Position numbers and translations under genes: made by a program. The notes beneath the pieces were generated by a model, which was not told where the DNA came from, ran no database searches, and saw nothing but the letters and a program-made list of their open reading frames with translations. A stretch of 64,000 bases of DNA from Gracilimonas sp040117685 (GTDB taxonomy: Bacteria; Bacteroidota; Rhodothermia; Balneolales; Balneolaceae), in contig NZ_JBEDYP020000007.1 of NCBI RefSeq assembly GCF_040117685.2, positions 37,070 through 101,069 on the forward strand, in the 5' to 3' direction. Below, in pieces: positions 18,572 to 27,620 of this stretch. Numbering within the stretch: the stretch's first letter is position 1; each line of letters opens with the position of its first letter.

Positions 18572-21500
18572 ATGTATATATCCGAACTTGATCTTCAGGG
18601 ATTTAAAAGCTTTGCTCACAAAACAAAAGTGAAGTTTGACAGCGGGATTACCTCTATCGTAGGCCCCAATGGCTGTGGTAAATCCAATATTGTGGATGCC
18701 CTGAGATGGGTTTTGGGTGAGCAACGCCCCTCTTTGCTGCGTTCTTCGGCTATGGCGAATGTAATTTTCAACGGAACCGCTCAGAAGAAGGCTCTCGGGA
18801 TGGCTGAGGTTTCGCTGACCTTTGTGAATGACAAAGGCATTCTCCCCATCGAGTACAGTGAAGTTACCATTACGCGCCGGTTGTACCGTTCGGGAGACAG
18901 CGAGTACCTGATTAATAATACCTCCTGCCGGCTTAAGGATATTATGGAGCTGTTCATGGATACCGGAATGGGTTCAGATGCCTATTCGGTGATTGAGCTC
19001 AAGATGGTTGAGGAAATCCTGAACGATAAGAACAACGACCGTCGTCGTTTATTTGAAGAAGCTGCGGGGGTTACCAAGTATAAAGATCAGCGCAAGAAAA
19101 CTATCCGAAAGCTGGAATCGACCCGAAAGGATTTACAACGGGTGGATGACCTGCTGGTTGAACTTCGCAAAAAAGCCCGCTCTCTCGAAATTCAGGCCGA
19201 AAAAGCGGAAAAAGCCAAAGTTTATAAGGATGAACTTGAGATCAAAGATAAGGCGCTTACCCTTCACGAGTTCAATAAGATAAAGTCTGAGCTGGAACCG
19301 CTGAAAGAACGTATTCAAAATGCGGACAAGGAAAAGAAGGACATCAGCAAATCGATGGGAGAGCTGGAAGAGGCTGATGAAAAAGCCCGGACAGAACTCA
19401 TCGAAAAGGAAAAACAGCAGGCTGAAGCCCAGCGCCGAGTGAGTCAGTTGCATAATGCTATCCGGGAAGCCGACACCAACCTCCGCATCACCAAAGAAAA
19501 AATTGAGAACGAGAAAAAGGTGATTGCCGAGTACGGCAAAGACATTGAGCAGGGCAAAAAGGATTTAAAAGAACTGAACGAGCTGTTGGATTCAAGCCGA
19601 AAGAAGCTGGAGTCGTTTGATGATGATTTAGAGAAGTCGGAGAAGGCCCTCGAGGATTCCAAAAAGAAATACGGCCAGATTCAGCAGCAGTACAACCGTG
19701 AGCGTTCTGAGTTATATGAAATTGAGGTCCAAATCAGTGCTACAAACAATGAGTTGAATCAGCTTCAAACCAAGCGGATTAAAATTGAGAGCCGTCTGGA
19801 AAATACCGAAGGTGACCTGGAACGCATCAATGATGAGATTGTAGATCTGAACGATGAGATCGACAACATGAATGGTGAGCAGGGCCTGATTGAGAAGAAG
19901 CTGGAGAATTTGGTTGTTGAAAGGGATGAACTGGAAGAGGAATTAGAATCAGCTCGTGAGAAAAGAGAGCAGTTTGCGGAGAAGCAAAACGAAATTAAAG
20001 ACGAGCTTCGAACCCTTCAGAGTAAAAAAGAGTCGCTGGAGTCTGAAATCCGGCTGATGAACGACCTGGCCAGTTCTAATGAAGCCTTCCCGGGAAGTGT
20101 AAAATTCCTGATCGAAAATCACCGCTTCGACTTCAAAGACATGACCACCGTGTCCGAGATTTTCAATACCGACGAAAAGCACGCCGTTGCTCTCGAAGCT
20201 GTTCTGGGTGATGTGCTGAACTTTGTGGTCGTCAAAACCCTGGATGAAGCCAAACGGGCAGCTAAAATCCTTAAAGAAAATGATAAAGGCCGGGCTACTT
20301 TCATTCCACTCGATCAGCTCTCAGCGACCTACCCGGTTAAAGATGGCAGCTTGTTTGATGAGGTGAAGTCAAAGCGTGAATACTCGGCTCTGAAACAACT
20401 ACTGTTGGGTAATGCCAAAGTTTTTGACTCGGTTGAAAACGCTTATTCTGCTACAAAAAAGGATGACGAACTGGTAGGTGTTACTTTTGCTGGTGAGGTG
20501 GTTACCAACTCCCGGTTTTTCCAAAGCGGAAGTAAAAGCAAGAACGCCGGTATCCGGGTTGGACTTAAAGACAAGATCGAAAAGCTGGAGAAAGAAGAAG
20601 CGAAGGTTACCAAAGAAATTTCCAAGCTGGAAGATTATCTGCAGCAAATCGTTGAGAAGTATGAGAAGCTGGACATCGGCGAGCTCAGTAAATCATTGAA
20701 AGAAAAGGAGCAGGAAGTCCGTCGTCTGGAACAGCAACAGCACAGCCTGAGCTCCAAAGTCCAGGTATATCAAAAAAATATTGGTGAGCTGGTTAACCGA
20801 AAGGACAACCTGAAAAGCAGCGAAGGCACCGCCCAGGAAGAACTCGATTCCATTCAGCCCAAGCAAAAAGAATTACAGCAGAAGATGCTGGAGCTGGATG
20901 AACAACAGCAGGAAAAGAAAGACCTGCTCGAAACATTGGAAGACGAGCGCTCCATTGCTCAAAGCCGCTACAACGATACCCAGCTCAAACATCAGGATCT
21001 CCGTAACAAAGTTGAAAATCTGGAAAAAGAAGTTCAGCGGGCTGAGACCGGAATTGAAAATGTAGAGAGGCGCATTGAAAACCGGACTTCGATGACGGAA
21101 GAAAGTAAGGAACAGATCGACACGCTCAGTTCCCGAATCAAAGAGCTGCAATCCAGTATTGAGAAGAATGCTGAGGCCAAAAAAGAAGCTGATGAGGAAC
21201 TGGAAAAAGCGGAGGAAGCGGCCGCCAAGCAGCGTGGAAAGATCAATGAAATTGAAAAAGAGCTAAAGGAAGTCCGTCGGAAGAAAGAGGTGAATATGGA
21301 GCTGGTTCATCACCTGGATATGGCCCGTGAGAAAATGGAGATGCAAAGTCAGGCTCTATCTGATCATATTTGGGAAACCTACGGCATCCTCATGAAGCAA
21401 ATTGAAGGCGCTGAAATGCCGGAAAACAAAACGCCTGATGAAGTGAAAGAGCGCATCAGCTGGCTGAAGCAAAAGCTGAACAGCATTGGGGAAGTAAACC

Positions 21501-22102
21501 CGCTGGCTATCGAAGAATATAAAGAGGAGAAAGAGCGGCTGGATTTCTACGAAGAACAAATTAAGGATCTGGAAGAAGCCGAAGAACAGCTGCTCGAAAC
21601 CATCGATGAGATTAACGAAACGGCTACCGAGCGCTTTAACAAGACTTTTGAGCGGATTCGGGTTAACTTTCAGAAAGTGTTCAAAACCCTGTTTGAAGCT
21701 GACGATTATTGTGACCTGCTTATTGAACAGGATGTAGAAGATCCGCTGGAAGCCCGCATTGAAATTAAGGCACAGCCACGCGGTAAGCGGCCATCCGGTA
21801 TTTCACAGCTTTCCGGTGGGGAGAAAACACTGACGGCTATCGCCCTTCTTTTCGCTATTTACCTGGTGAAGCCTTCTCCGTTTTGTGTTTTGGATGAGGT
21901 GGACGCTCCGCTTGATGATGCCAACATTGAGCGATTTGCCAAGATGATTAAGGAATTCAGTGAAGACACTCAGTTTATCATCATTACCCACAACAAAAAG
22001 ACAATGAGCAAAGCCGAGATGATGTATGGGGTGACCATGCCAACTACCGGAGTTAGTCGTTTAGTTGGGGTGAAGCTGGACGAAGTGGAAGACGTGCTCT
22101 GA
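18572..22102 (+). CDS. smc: Chromosome segregation ATPase SMC
   Basis: The 1176-aa protein is a full-length condensin SMC. The head is assembled from Walker A near residues 32-39 (GPNGCGKSN), the signature motif SQLSGGEKTLTAIALLF near 1077-1093, and Walker B with the D-loop at FCVLDEVDAPLDD. Two long coiled coils (about 170-495 and 670-1010) flank a hinge near residues 505-660 (AFPGSVKFLIENHRFDFKDM to FTGEVV-like FAGEVVTNSRFF). It organises and segregates the chromosome together with ScpA/ScpB, which are not in the window. The N-terminal MYISELDLQGFKSFAHKT fixes the start. Confidence 0.98.
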   Translation: MYISELDLQGFKSFAHKTKVKFDSGITSIVGPNGCGKSNIVDALRWVLGEQRPSLLRSSAMANVIFNGTAQKKALGMAEVSLTFVNDKGILPIEYSEVTITRRLYRSGDSEYLINNTSCRLKDIMELFMDTGMGSDAYSVIELKMVEEILNDKNNDRRRLFEEAAGVTKYKDQRKKTIRKLESTRKDLQRVDDLLVELRKKARSLEIQAEKAEKAKVYKDELEIKDKALTLHEFNKIKSELEPLKERIQNADKEKKDISKSMGELEEADEKARTELIEKEKQQAEAQRRVSQLHNAIREADTNLRITKEKIENEKKVIAEYGKDIEQGKKDLKELNELLDSSRKKLESFDDDLEKSEKALEDSKKKYGQIQQQYNRERSELYEIEVQISATNNELNQLQTKRIKIESRLENTEGDLERINDEIVDLNDEIDNMNGEQGLIEKKLENLVVERDELEEELESAREKREQFAEKQNEIKDELRTLQSKKESLESEIRLMNDLASSNEAFPGSVKFLIENHRFDFKDMTTVSEIFNTDEKHAVALEAVLGDVLNFVVVKTLDEAKRAAKILKENDKGRATFIPLDQLSATYPVKDGSLFDEVKSKREYSALKQLLLGNAKVFDSVENAYSATKKDDELVGVTFAGEVVTNSRFFQSGSKSKNAGIRVGLKDKIEKLEKEEAKVTKEISKLEDYLQQIVEKYEKLDIGELSKSLKEKEQEVRRLEQQQHSLSSKVQVYQKNIGELVNRKDNLKSSEGTAQEELDSIQPKQKELQQKMLELDEQQQEKKDLLETLEDERSIAQSRYNDTQLKHQDLRNKVENLEKEVQRAETGIENVERRIENRTSMTEESKEQIDTLSSRIKELQSSIEKNAEAKKEADEELEKAEEAAAKQRGKINEIEKELKEVRRKKEVNMELVHHLDMAREKMEMQSQALSDHIWETYGILMKQIEGAEMPENKTPDEVKERISWLKQKLNSIGEVNPLAIEEYKEEKERLDFYEEQIKDLEEAEEQLLETIDEINETATERFNKTFERIRVNFQKVFKTLFEADDYCDLLIEQDVEDPLEARIEIKAQPRGKRPSGISQLSGGEKTLTAIALLFAIYLVKPSPFCVLDEVDAPLDDANIERFAKMIKEFSEDTQFIIITHNKKTMSKAEMMYGVTMPTTGVSRLVGVKLDEVEDVL

Positions 22103-22121
22103 GAATATTGAATAAGGAACA

Positions 22122-22140
22122 TTCAACATTGAATGTTGAA
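22122..22140. repeat. Palindrome after smc
   Basis: TTCAACATT and AATGTTGAA flank a single central G. It has no T tract and belongs to the group of short intergenic palindromes scattered between the chromosomal genes. The remaining sequence to 22321 has no gene. Confidence 0.6.
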
Positions 22141-22321
22141 GTTTAGTTGGTTTGCAGCGGATTGTTAATCCTAATTCCAAACCTGACTCCAATCACTAAC
22201 CCTAACTCCACACCTCTCTCCGATAGCTCTGCGTCGGAGCGAATTTTTGCCAGATTCTTTTTAAAAGCTCCCAAACCAATATATTCACGTCATCATCATT
22301 TTCTGAATCAACCTATTAGCT

Positions 22322-23257
22322 ATGAAGTGTCGCATTCCGGTTTTTCTGATTTTATCCTTTCTTCTGATTGCTTGTCAGCCTCAAAAAAAACAGCCAGATT
22401 TTGACTCGCTTCCACTTTCAGCTCAGTCTATTTCTATGCTGGGCGACACGCTAAAAACGAATATTCAGGGCATTCCCGAACGGTATTTAATTCGGATAGA
22501 TTCGCTCAGCAAGCTGGCTTTTCAGGAAGAACGCATGGTGGATCACATGATTTGGGAAGCCCGGAAAACCGCTTATGCCGGAGATTACCGCCAGGCAGTT
22601 GAGCTTTTCACCGATGCCATCAACCAATTTCCCAAAGAGCCAAGATTATTCCGGCACCGCGATCACCGATACATTACGCTCCGGGCTTTTGATTCAGCCA
22701 TTGATGATTTTCAACAGGCTGCAAAGCTTTTTGAGGGCCAGCCCGACATCATCGAAAAAGACGGTCTGCCAAACAGTCAAAACATACCACTTAGCACCCT
22801 TCAGACTAATACATGGTATCACCTTGGGCTGGCGCATTACCTGAAAGGGGAATATGAGCAAGCCAATCTGGCTTATGAAAATGGGCTTCAGGTATCCGGC
22901 AACACAGATATGCGTGTGGCTTTTTTATACTGGAAGTATATGACGCTGCGAAAACTCGGGCGGGATGCTGAAGCCGGTGCTTTACTCGACCAGGTTTCTC
23001 CCGATATGGAACTGATTGAAAATACCAGCTATCATGAATTGTTAATGGTGTTCAAAGGGGTTTTTACTCCGGATGAAATTATCACGGAAGAAAACTCCGA
23101 ACTTGATAATGCTACTCTTGGGTACGGACTCGGATTCTGGCATCACATTAATGGCCGGGAAGAAAGGGCTAATGAAATCTGGCAAGGGGTACATGAAGCC
23201 GGAAACTGGGCGGCCTTTGGCTACATTGCCAGCGAGGCTGAATTGGCTAGGTTTTAA
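22322..23257 (+). CDS. TPR lipoprotein
   Basis: A type II signal peptide with lipobox (FLILSFLLIACQ, Cys18) marks it as an envelope lipoprotein. The 311 residues contain several TPR-like helical hairpins, for example YAGDYRQAVELFTDAINQFP, AFDSAIDDFQQAAKLF and YLKGEYEQANLAYENGLQ. Such proteins scaffold envelope complexes; the partner is unknown. It stands alone between smc and the convergent M14 peptidase gene, with a long inverted repeat after it. Confidence 0.85.
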   Translation: MKCRIPVFLILSFLLIACQPQKKQPDFDSLPLSAQSISMLGDTLKTNIQGIPERYLIRIDSLSKLAFQEERMVDHMIWEARKTAYAGDYRQAVELFTDAINQFPKEPRLFRHRDHRYITLRAFDSAIDDFQQAAKLFEGQPDIIEKDGLPNSQNIPLSTLQTNTWYHLGLAHYLKGEYEQANLAYENGLQVSGNTDMRVAFLYWKYMTLRKLGRDAEAGALLDQVSPDMELIENTSYHELLMVFKGVFTPDEIITEENSELDNATLGYGLGFWHHINGREERANEIWQGVHEAGNWAAFGYIASEAELARF

Positions 23258-23288
23258 TATTTACTTCACCGAATAAGAGCACTCAAAC

Positions 23289-23347
23289 AAAGTGTGAAAG
23301 TGTTAACGTAAATAACACCATACTTCACGTTAACACCTTCGCACTTT
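23289..23347. terminator. Long imperfect inverted repeat between convergent genes
   Basis: Two 21-nt arms (23289-23309 and 23327-23347) match at 19 positions, with a 17-nt loop. It lies between the converging TPR lipoprotein and M14 peptidase genes, the usual place for a bidirectional terminator. The U tract is poor in both directions, so a decayed transposable palindrome is the alternative. Confidence 0.65.
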
Positions 23348-23358
23348 AAGACGTTATT

Positions 23359-25860
23359 CTAATTCCCCACAAAGAACACGGCATTCCCGAACAGCAGCTT
23401 GCCATTGTGCCAGAAACCTCGGAACAGGGGGTTATCAACCATATACACTACGTGACCTGCCCCCATATCCTGAACACCGAAAGCAAGCGTGTGCTCCAGT
23501 GATTCCTTCGCTTTATTTCCCGCAAAACCGCTGCGATGAGCTCCCTTTTTGGCCGCTCCAACATTCCACCCGTTTGCAAGATAATCAAAAGCAGAAGACC
23601 CCAGTTTCAGTGACATGTAATCCTCATCATATCCAAAGGCTAATGGGTGTGAGGTATCCAACGAAATCTCGAAGATGCTGCCGGGATTAAAATACTGTGC
23701 CCGCTCGCGTGAAGCTTCCCCATACTTTTGGAGTTTGTCTTCGGGCTCTTCACTTTCCTCGTTCTCCCGCTCTTTTCTTTTCAAGTTGAAGCCATCCTTC
23801 CCGGCTAAGTCATTATTGGCACTTCCAACGGCAATTAAGGTTCCGCCGGAACGAATCCATTCTTTGATGGCATCCATTTCTCCGTTACCGATGGCACTAC
23901 CATAAGTATCCGGCAGAATGAGTACATGATATTCATCCCAATTAACGGAACCCACATCATCTGCATTAATCAGGTTTACAGGATAGTTGATTTGCTGATC
24001 GAAGTAATTCCAGATATGCCCCACCATGTTAGAGCTGGTTCCCGCACCGGAAAGCAATGCCACCTTAGGCTTCTCGATATAGCGGACATAAGATGATCCA
24101 AAATCTTTACCGGAATCCACAAAACCCGTAGCTACGGGGGTAATAATCCGGTTCAACAAGTTTGCCTCATCCTTCACGATCTCATCAAATTTATCACCGA
24201 GCCTTTCATTTCCATTGCGTGTAATAATTAACGTACCGGGAGCATATTCTTTTCCGTTCAGGGTGAAGGCCTTTTCAGCATACCGAACGGCAACGCCTTC
24301 ATCCAGCAATCGGGCAAGATATCTCAAGTCTTCGATAGAGTTCCATTTTGCGAGATAAGCATACGGCTTGTCGATAACAGGAGTGAGCTCATCCTCCATA
24401 CTCATGGAAAGGGGCTCGGTATCCAACTGTCCTTTGATTGCATAGCCATCTACTCCATAGGCATAATGCATTTCCCAGGCGGTGATATCGTACGTGAGCG
24501 AATCTGCAAGCTCCGGCTTAGGCTCAAACAACACCCGAACCAGCGTTCCCTTGGGCTGATACGTACTGATCACGTAGTCACCTTCCTCAATGGAAACCCG
24601 ACCGGTTTCACCCGTTCTGTAATCATATCCGTTTGCATTGGAAGAACGGCTCGCCACCCCAAAATCGATGCGCTGATTTACCAGGTATCTTAGCAGCCGG
24701 GATACTTTATCCGGGTTGCTGCTCTTTTTCACCACAAAGGTTTTATATTCTCCGGCTCCGTTTCGGTTGGTATTGGTGAAATAATCAGAAAACTCCTGAA
24801 TCACCCGTTTCGAATTTTGAGCGGTAATTTCCACGGTGGACAATCCGCTTACAGTATGGTGTGTCAAACGATCATTCAGTGTAAGCGTATCGCCTTCGGC
24901 TGTAATCACTCCTCGTCCGGCAGAACTATGTCCGGCCTGCTCGTACGTCATCCCGATAGCCCCGTTAAATGTAGGCCAGGTATCCCCGTAGCTTGGGTAG
25001 AACAGGTCAAATACCTCGCGGGTAAAGTACAGCCAGTTTTCTTCATCAAAATATTTGGCGTGGTTTTTTCCAATCATGGTCTGAAACTGCCGCTGCCAGT
25101 CTGTGATCGCCATATGGAATGGTTCTGCAGCAGGTGCAAAATAATATGGTGAATTGTATCCCTGCTCGTGAAAATCCACATGCACATGAGGCATCCACTC
25201 GTTATAAACGCGGATTCGCTGCTGACTCTCCACCTGTGTTTGCCAGGCCCAATCACGGTTCAGATCAAAATAATAGTGATTAGTTCTGCCTCCGGGCCAT
25301 GGCTCATTGTGCTCTCGGGTTTCCGGATGCACGTTTTTATTCTCCCCAACCACACTGCGATACCAGTTTACATAGCGATCACGACCATCAGGATTTACCA
25401 TCGGGTCCATAATTACAACTGTATTTTCCAGATCGTTGGCGTTCTCTGTAATCAGTTTATAAACAGTATTCAATGCCGCCTCACTGGAAGAAGTTTCGTT
25501 ACCGTGCACGTTATAGCTCAGCCATACAATCGCCTTTTGGTTGGGCGTTGGAGTTCCTGCTTCCAGGTCGGCCAGTTTTAAATTATTGGTTCGGATTTCA
25601 TCCAGATTTTGGTGATTGGCCTCGGTTGTAACCACGGCATACATCAGCTCACGTCCTTCATTGGTGATTCCGTATTGGGTAAGTGAAACCATAGGTGATT
25701 CGTCAGCCACATGCTGAAAGTAATTCATCACTTTATAATGGGGCGTCCATTTTTCGCCTAATTCATACCCTAAAAACTCAGCCGGCGACTGAAGCTGAGC
25801 GAACGTACTTCCGGTTAACATTAAACAAGCTGTAACAGCTGCCAAAACAAATTTCTTCAT
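23359..25860 (-). CDS. Secreted M14 family zinc carboxypeptidase with amidotransferase-like C-terminal region
   Basis: The 833-aa protein has a signal peptide (KKFVLAAVTACLMLTGSTFA). Its M14 metallopeptidase domain shows zinc ligands His119/Glu122 in SYNVHGNETSS and the third His in HVDFHEQG, with PDGRDRYVNWYR and YFDLNRDW in between. The C-terminal third (residues about 590-833) reads like a class I glutamine amidotransferase-like beta/alpha fold (VALLSGAGTSSNMVGH; YHVLILPDTYGSAIG; GGTLIAVGSANNDLAG), a combination common in large Bacteroidota M14 proteins. It probably digests extracellular or periplasmic peptides. Monocistronic. Confidence 0.9.
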   Translation of the reverse strand: MKKFVLAAVTACLMLTGSTFAQLQSPAEFLGYELGEKWTPHYKVMNYFQHVADESPMVSLTQYGITNEGRELMYAVVTTEANHQNLDEIRTNNLKLADLEAGTPTPNQKAIVWLSYNVHGNETSSSEAALNTVYKLITENANDLENTVVIMDPMVNPDGRDRYVNWYRSVVGENKNVHPETREHNEPWPGGRTNHYYFDLNRDWAWQTQVESQQRIRVYNEWMPHVHVDFHEQGYNSPYYFAPAAEPFHMAITDWQRQFQTMIGKNHAKYFDEENWLYFTREVFDLFYPSYGDTWPTFNGAIGMTYEQAGHSSAGRGVITAEGDTLTLNDRLTHHTVSGLSTVEITAQNSKRVIQEFSDYFTNTNRNGAGEYKTFVVKKSSNPDKVSRLLRYLVNQRIDFGVASRSSNANGYDYRTGETGRVSIEEGDYVISTYQPKGTLVRVLFEPKPELADSLTYDITAWEMHYAYGVDGYAIKGQLDTEPLSMSMEDELTPVIDKPYAYLAKWNSIEDLRYLARLLDEGVAVRYAEKAFTLNGKEYAPGTLIITRNGNERLGDKFDEIVKDEANLLNRIITPVATGFVDSGKDFGSSYVRYIEKPKVALLSGAGTSSNMVGHIWNYFDQQINYPVNLINADDVGSVNWDEYHVLILPDTYGSAIGNGEMDAIKEWIRSGGTLIAVGSANNDLAGKDGFNLKRKERENEESEEPEDKLQKYGEASRERAQYFNPGSIFEISLDTSHPLAFGYDEDYMSLKLGSSAFDYLANGWNVGAAKKGAHRSGFAGNKAKESLEHTLAFGVQDMGAGHVVYMVDNPLFRGFWHNGKLLFGNAVFFVGN

Positions 25861-25941
25861 ACTTCCGGGATAATTAATTTCTTTCTTAAGTTGGTTAATG
25901 GTAGGTATTCAAAAGCGAGTGCACAAGTAAATTTTGGGAAG

Positions 25942-26883
25942 TCAGTTCAGTGCCTGAAAACGATGCTCCAAAATTTTATGGTAAGCTTCTTTTTTTTCGT
26001 CTGATAAGAATGATTTGCTAATAATTTTTCTAAACTCAGTTTTATTTTTCTTCATTTTCTCAATTAGAGACTCAATTTGCTTGTTATTCAAGCCAATATG
26101 CTTTCCATATTTTCGAAACGTACTCCTGTGAAAATTACTTTTTTTGCCGGTTAAAGTAAGCGCCAATTCTTCCGGATCTTTTTCTTCCGGTATTACAAGA
26201 CGAGTAGAAAGCAGATCATAAGCAGGAGATAACTTCCATCCCAACATAGGATCTTTAAATAAAGAAAAGTTCTTCAAATGCATATCGCCGTTACCTGTCA
26301 GGTAGGTAAACAGTATCAGCTCAAAAAACCGGGTGAGGTCAAATACCGGGTTTTCCGAATACTTCTTTATAATTTTTGCTATCTGCTCGTGAGAGCCTTT
26401 ATATTTGTCTTCTGTCATTCGGCCGGATAGCTGACACATATCCTCCATTGCAAATTTCTTACTTCTGTCATCCCGATCTATTCGTTTTGTTATATAAGCC
26501 TTTTCTCCCGAAGCAAGATATATGAGCCCGCACCTTACAACTTCAATACCTGCAGCTTCTGCCATTAACATTGTACAATGTTCATTCTCGGGTAATTCCG
26601 GCCAATGATTGGAAGGAGGTTTTAGAATAAAACGCCCCCATAAACCCACAATGGTCAATTTATTTGACTCTTTTGTTTTCTTTTGAATTTCTAAGGAAAG
26701 CTTTGCCTGCACTCCCGGAACAGTGACCCTTTGATGGACTGATTTTTTGGCTAATTCATTTAACTCCTCAAAATTATACTCCAACTCCGGCTCAACCTCA
26801 TTTCCAAACATTTCTTTCAGACATTTAGAATGATAGTTTTGTGTGCCCTCAACCGTTTCCAGGCAAATAAGACACCTGCTCAT
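25942..26883 (-). CDS. hipT: HipT-like kinase toxin (HipA core without its first N-terminal subdomain)
   Basis: This 313-aa protein is the kinase part of a HipA toxin. A small N-terminal cysteine/histidine cluster (CLICLETVEGTQNYHSKCLK) may bind zinc. The glycine-rich loop TVPGVQAKLSLEI, the catalytic loop TGNGDMHLKNFSLF and the metal-binding SPAYDLLST are all present, so it looks active. HipA/HipT kinases phosphorylate aminoacyl-tRNA synthetases or related targets and arrest growth. The usual HipA N-subdomain 1 is encoded separately just upstream (26880-27209) with ATGA overlap. This gives the hipB-hipS-hipT arrangement known from enteropathogenic E. coli. Confidence 0.85.
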   Translation of the reverse strand: MSRCLICLETVEGTQNYHSKCLKEMFGNEVEPELEYNFEELNELAKKSVHQRVTVPGVQAKLSLEIQKKTKESNKLTIVGLWGRFILKPPSNHWPELPENEHCTMLMAEAAGIEVVRCGLIYLASGEKAYITKRIDRDDRSKKFAMEDMCQLSGRMTEDKYKGSHEQIAKIIKKYSENPVFDLTRFFELILFTYLTGNGDMHLKNFSLFKDPMLGWKLSPAYDLLSTRLVIPEEKDPEELALTLTGKKSNFHRSTFRKYGKHIGLNNKQIESLIEKMKKNKTEFRKIISKSFLSDEKKEAYHKILEHRFQALN

Positions 26884-27209
26884 AATTCCCTCACGCTAAC
26901 ATTTCCTATTGTATCTTTGCAGCTTACAAGAAGCAACCCCATTCGATCCCTGGGGTTAACTTTCCAGGTGTCCTCAACAACACTTAAAAGCCAGCCTTCG
27001 GGAATCAATCCATCAAAAAACGGAAACAAGGTATTTGACTCATATGCCTGCTCGCTGAGAGGAAGGGTCAAACTAACCGGCTCACTTTCATTTTTTGATA
27101 AGTACCCCTTATCATATTGAAATTGATATCCTTTTTCTGTCTCTCTAAGAGTTCCGGCTATTTTATCATTTACTAATATGGTTGCTTTTCTATAACTCAT
27201 CTCGATCAT
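26880..27209 (-). CDS. hipS: HipS-like protein (stand-alone HipA N-terminal subdomain)
   Basis: The 109-aa protein corresponds to the HipA N-subdomain 1: RKATILVNDKIAGTLRETEKG, FQYDKGYLSKNESEPVSLTLP, then LFPFFDGLIPEGWLL. In the described HipBST systems this small protein neutralises the kinase, reversing the usual role of HipB as antitoxin. It overlaps hipB by 20 nt (11 nt if the ATG at 27200 is used) and hipT by 4 nt. The antitoxin role here is inferred from homology of arrangement. Confidence 0.83.
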   Translation of the reverse strand: MIEMSYRKATILVNDKIAGTLRETEKGYQFQYDKGYLSKNESEPVSLTLPLSEQAYESNTLFPFFDGLIPEGWLLSVVEDTWKVNPRDRMGLLLVSCKDTIGNVSVREL

Positions 27210-27414
27210 TTATTCTTATTGGCCCCATTTTATAACCAAATAAAACCAGCACCTGATTCACTTTATCCAGCTGCAAAGTTTCCTTTCCCTGTTCTAAATC
27301 ACGAATAAATCTCAACCCTACTCCTGCTCGTTCAGCTAATTCCTTTTGGGTTAATCCCAATTGGTCGCGACGTTTTTTTACAAATTTGATTAACTCTTTG
27401 TTGCCTGAGCGCAT
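27190..27414 (-). CDS. hipB: HipB-like HTH_XRE regulator
   Basis: The 74-aa protein is almost entirely a Cro/C1-type helix-turn-helix (RRDQLGLTQKELAERAGVGL then RFIRDLEQGKETLQLDKVNQ). It is the first gene of the hipB-hipS-hipT operon and should autoregulate it by binding the three palindromes just upstream; the first of these begins only 7 nt before its start codon. No Shine-Dalgarno is visible before the ATG at 27414, and the nearest palindrome occupies that position. Confidence 0.88.
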   Translation of the reverse strand: MRSGNKELIKFVKKRRDQLGLTQKELAERAGVGLRFIRDLEQGKETLQLDKVNQVLVLFGYKMGPIRINDRDEL

Positions 27415-27420
27415 AATGAT

Positions 27421-27438
27421 TATACCTTTACGGGTATA
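27421..27438. promoter_or_regulatory. HipB operator 1
   Basis: TATACC-N6-GGTATA, a perfect 6+6 palindrome directly upstream of the hipB start. First of three identical-format sites spaced 40 bp apart. The form resembles the E. coli HipB operator (TATCC-N8-GGATA). Confidence 0.8.
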
Positions 27439-27460
27439 TTATTAGGAAATTTAACATCAT

Positions 27461-27478
27461 TATACCTTTTCGGGTATA
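27461..27478. promoter_or_regulatory. HipB operator 2
   Basis: TATACC-N6-GGTATA, identical half-sites to operator 1 and exactly 40 bp upstream of it, about four helical turns, so on the same face of DNA. Confidence 0.8.
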
Positions 27479-27500
27479 AAATTGCAATATAGTTTTATTT

Positions 27501-27518
27501 TATATCCGTTCGGGTATA
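27501..27518. promoter_or_regulatory. HipB operator 3
   Basis: TATATC-N6-GGTATA, one base off the perfect palindrome, again exactly 40 bp from operator 2. It lies about 100 bp before the divergent ppx start, so it might also touch that promoter. Confidence 0.75.
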
Positions 27519-27620
27519 TTTATGATTTTGTAAGCCCTTTTCAACTGCTGCCATTCCCTATTATCAAATCTGTTATCTTTTGTGTATGATTAATCAAAAG
27601 TCCCAAATCAATCTTACAGC

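Noticed and set aside
22142..22321. A small gene or regulatory RNA before the TPR lipoprotein
   Set aside because: Only low-complexity CTAAT/CTCC-type sequence and no convincing frame or hairpin were found.
25942..27209. A single HipA gene broken by a frameshift
   Set aside because: The two frames overlap as ATGA with proper starts, and the split matches the known HipBST arrangement, so they are two genes.
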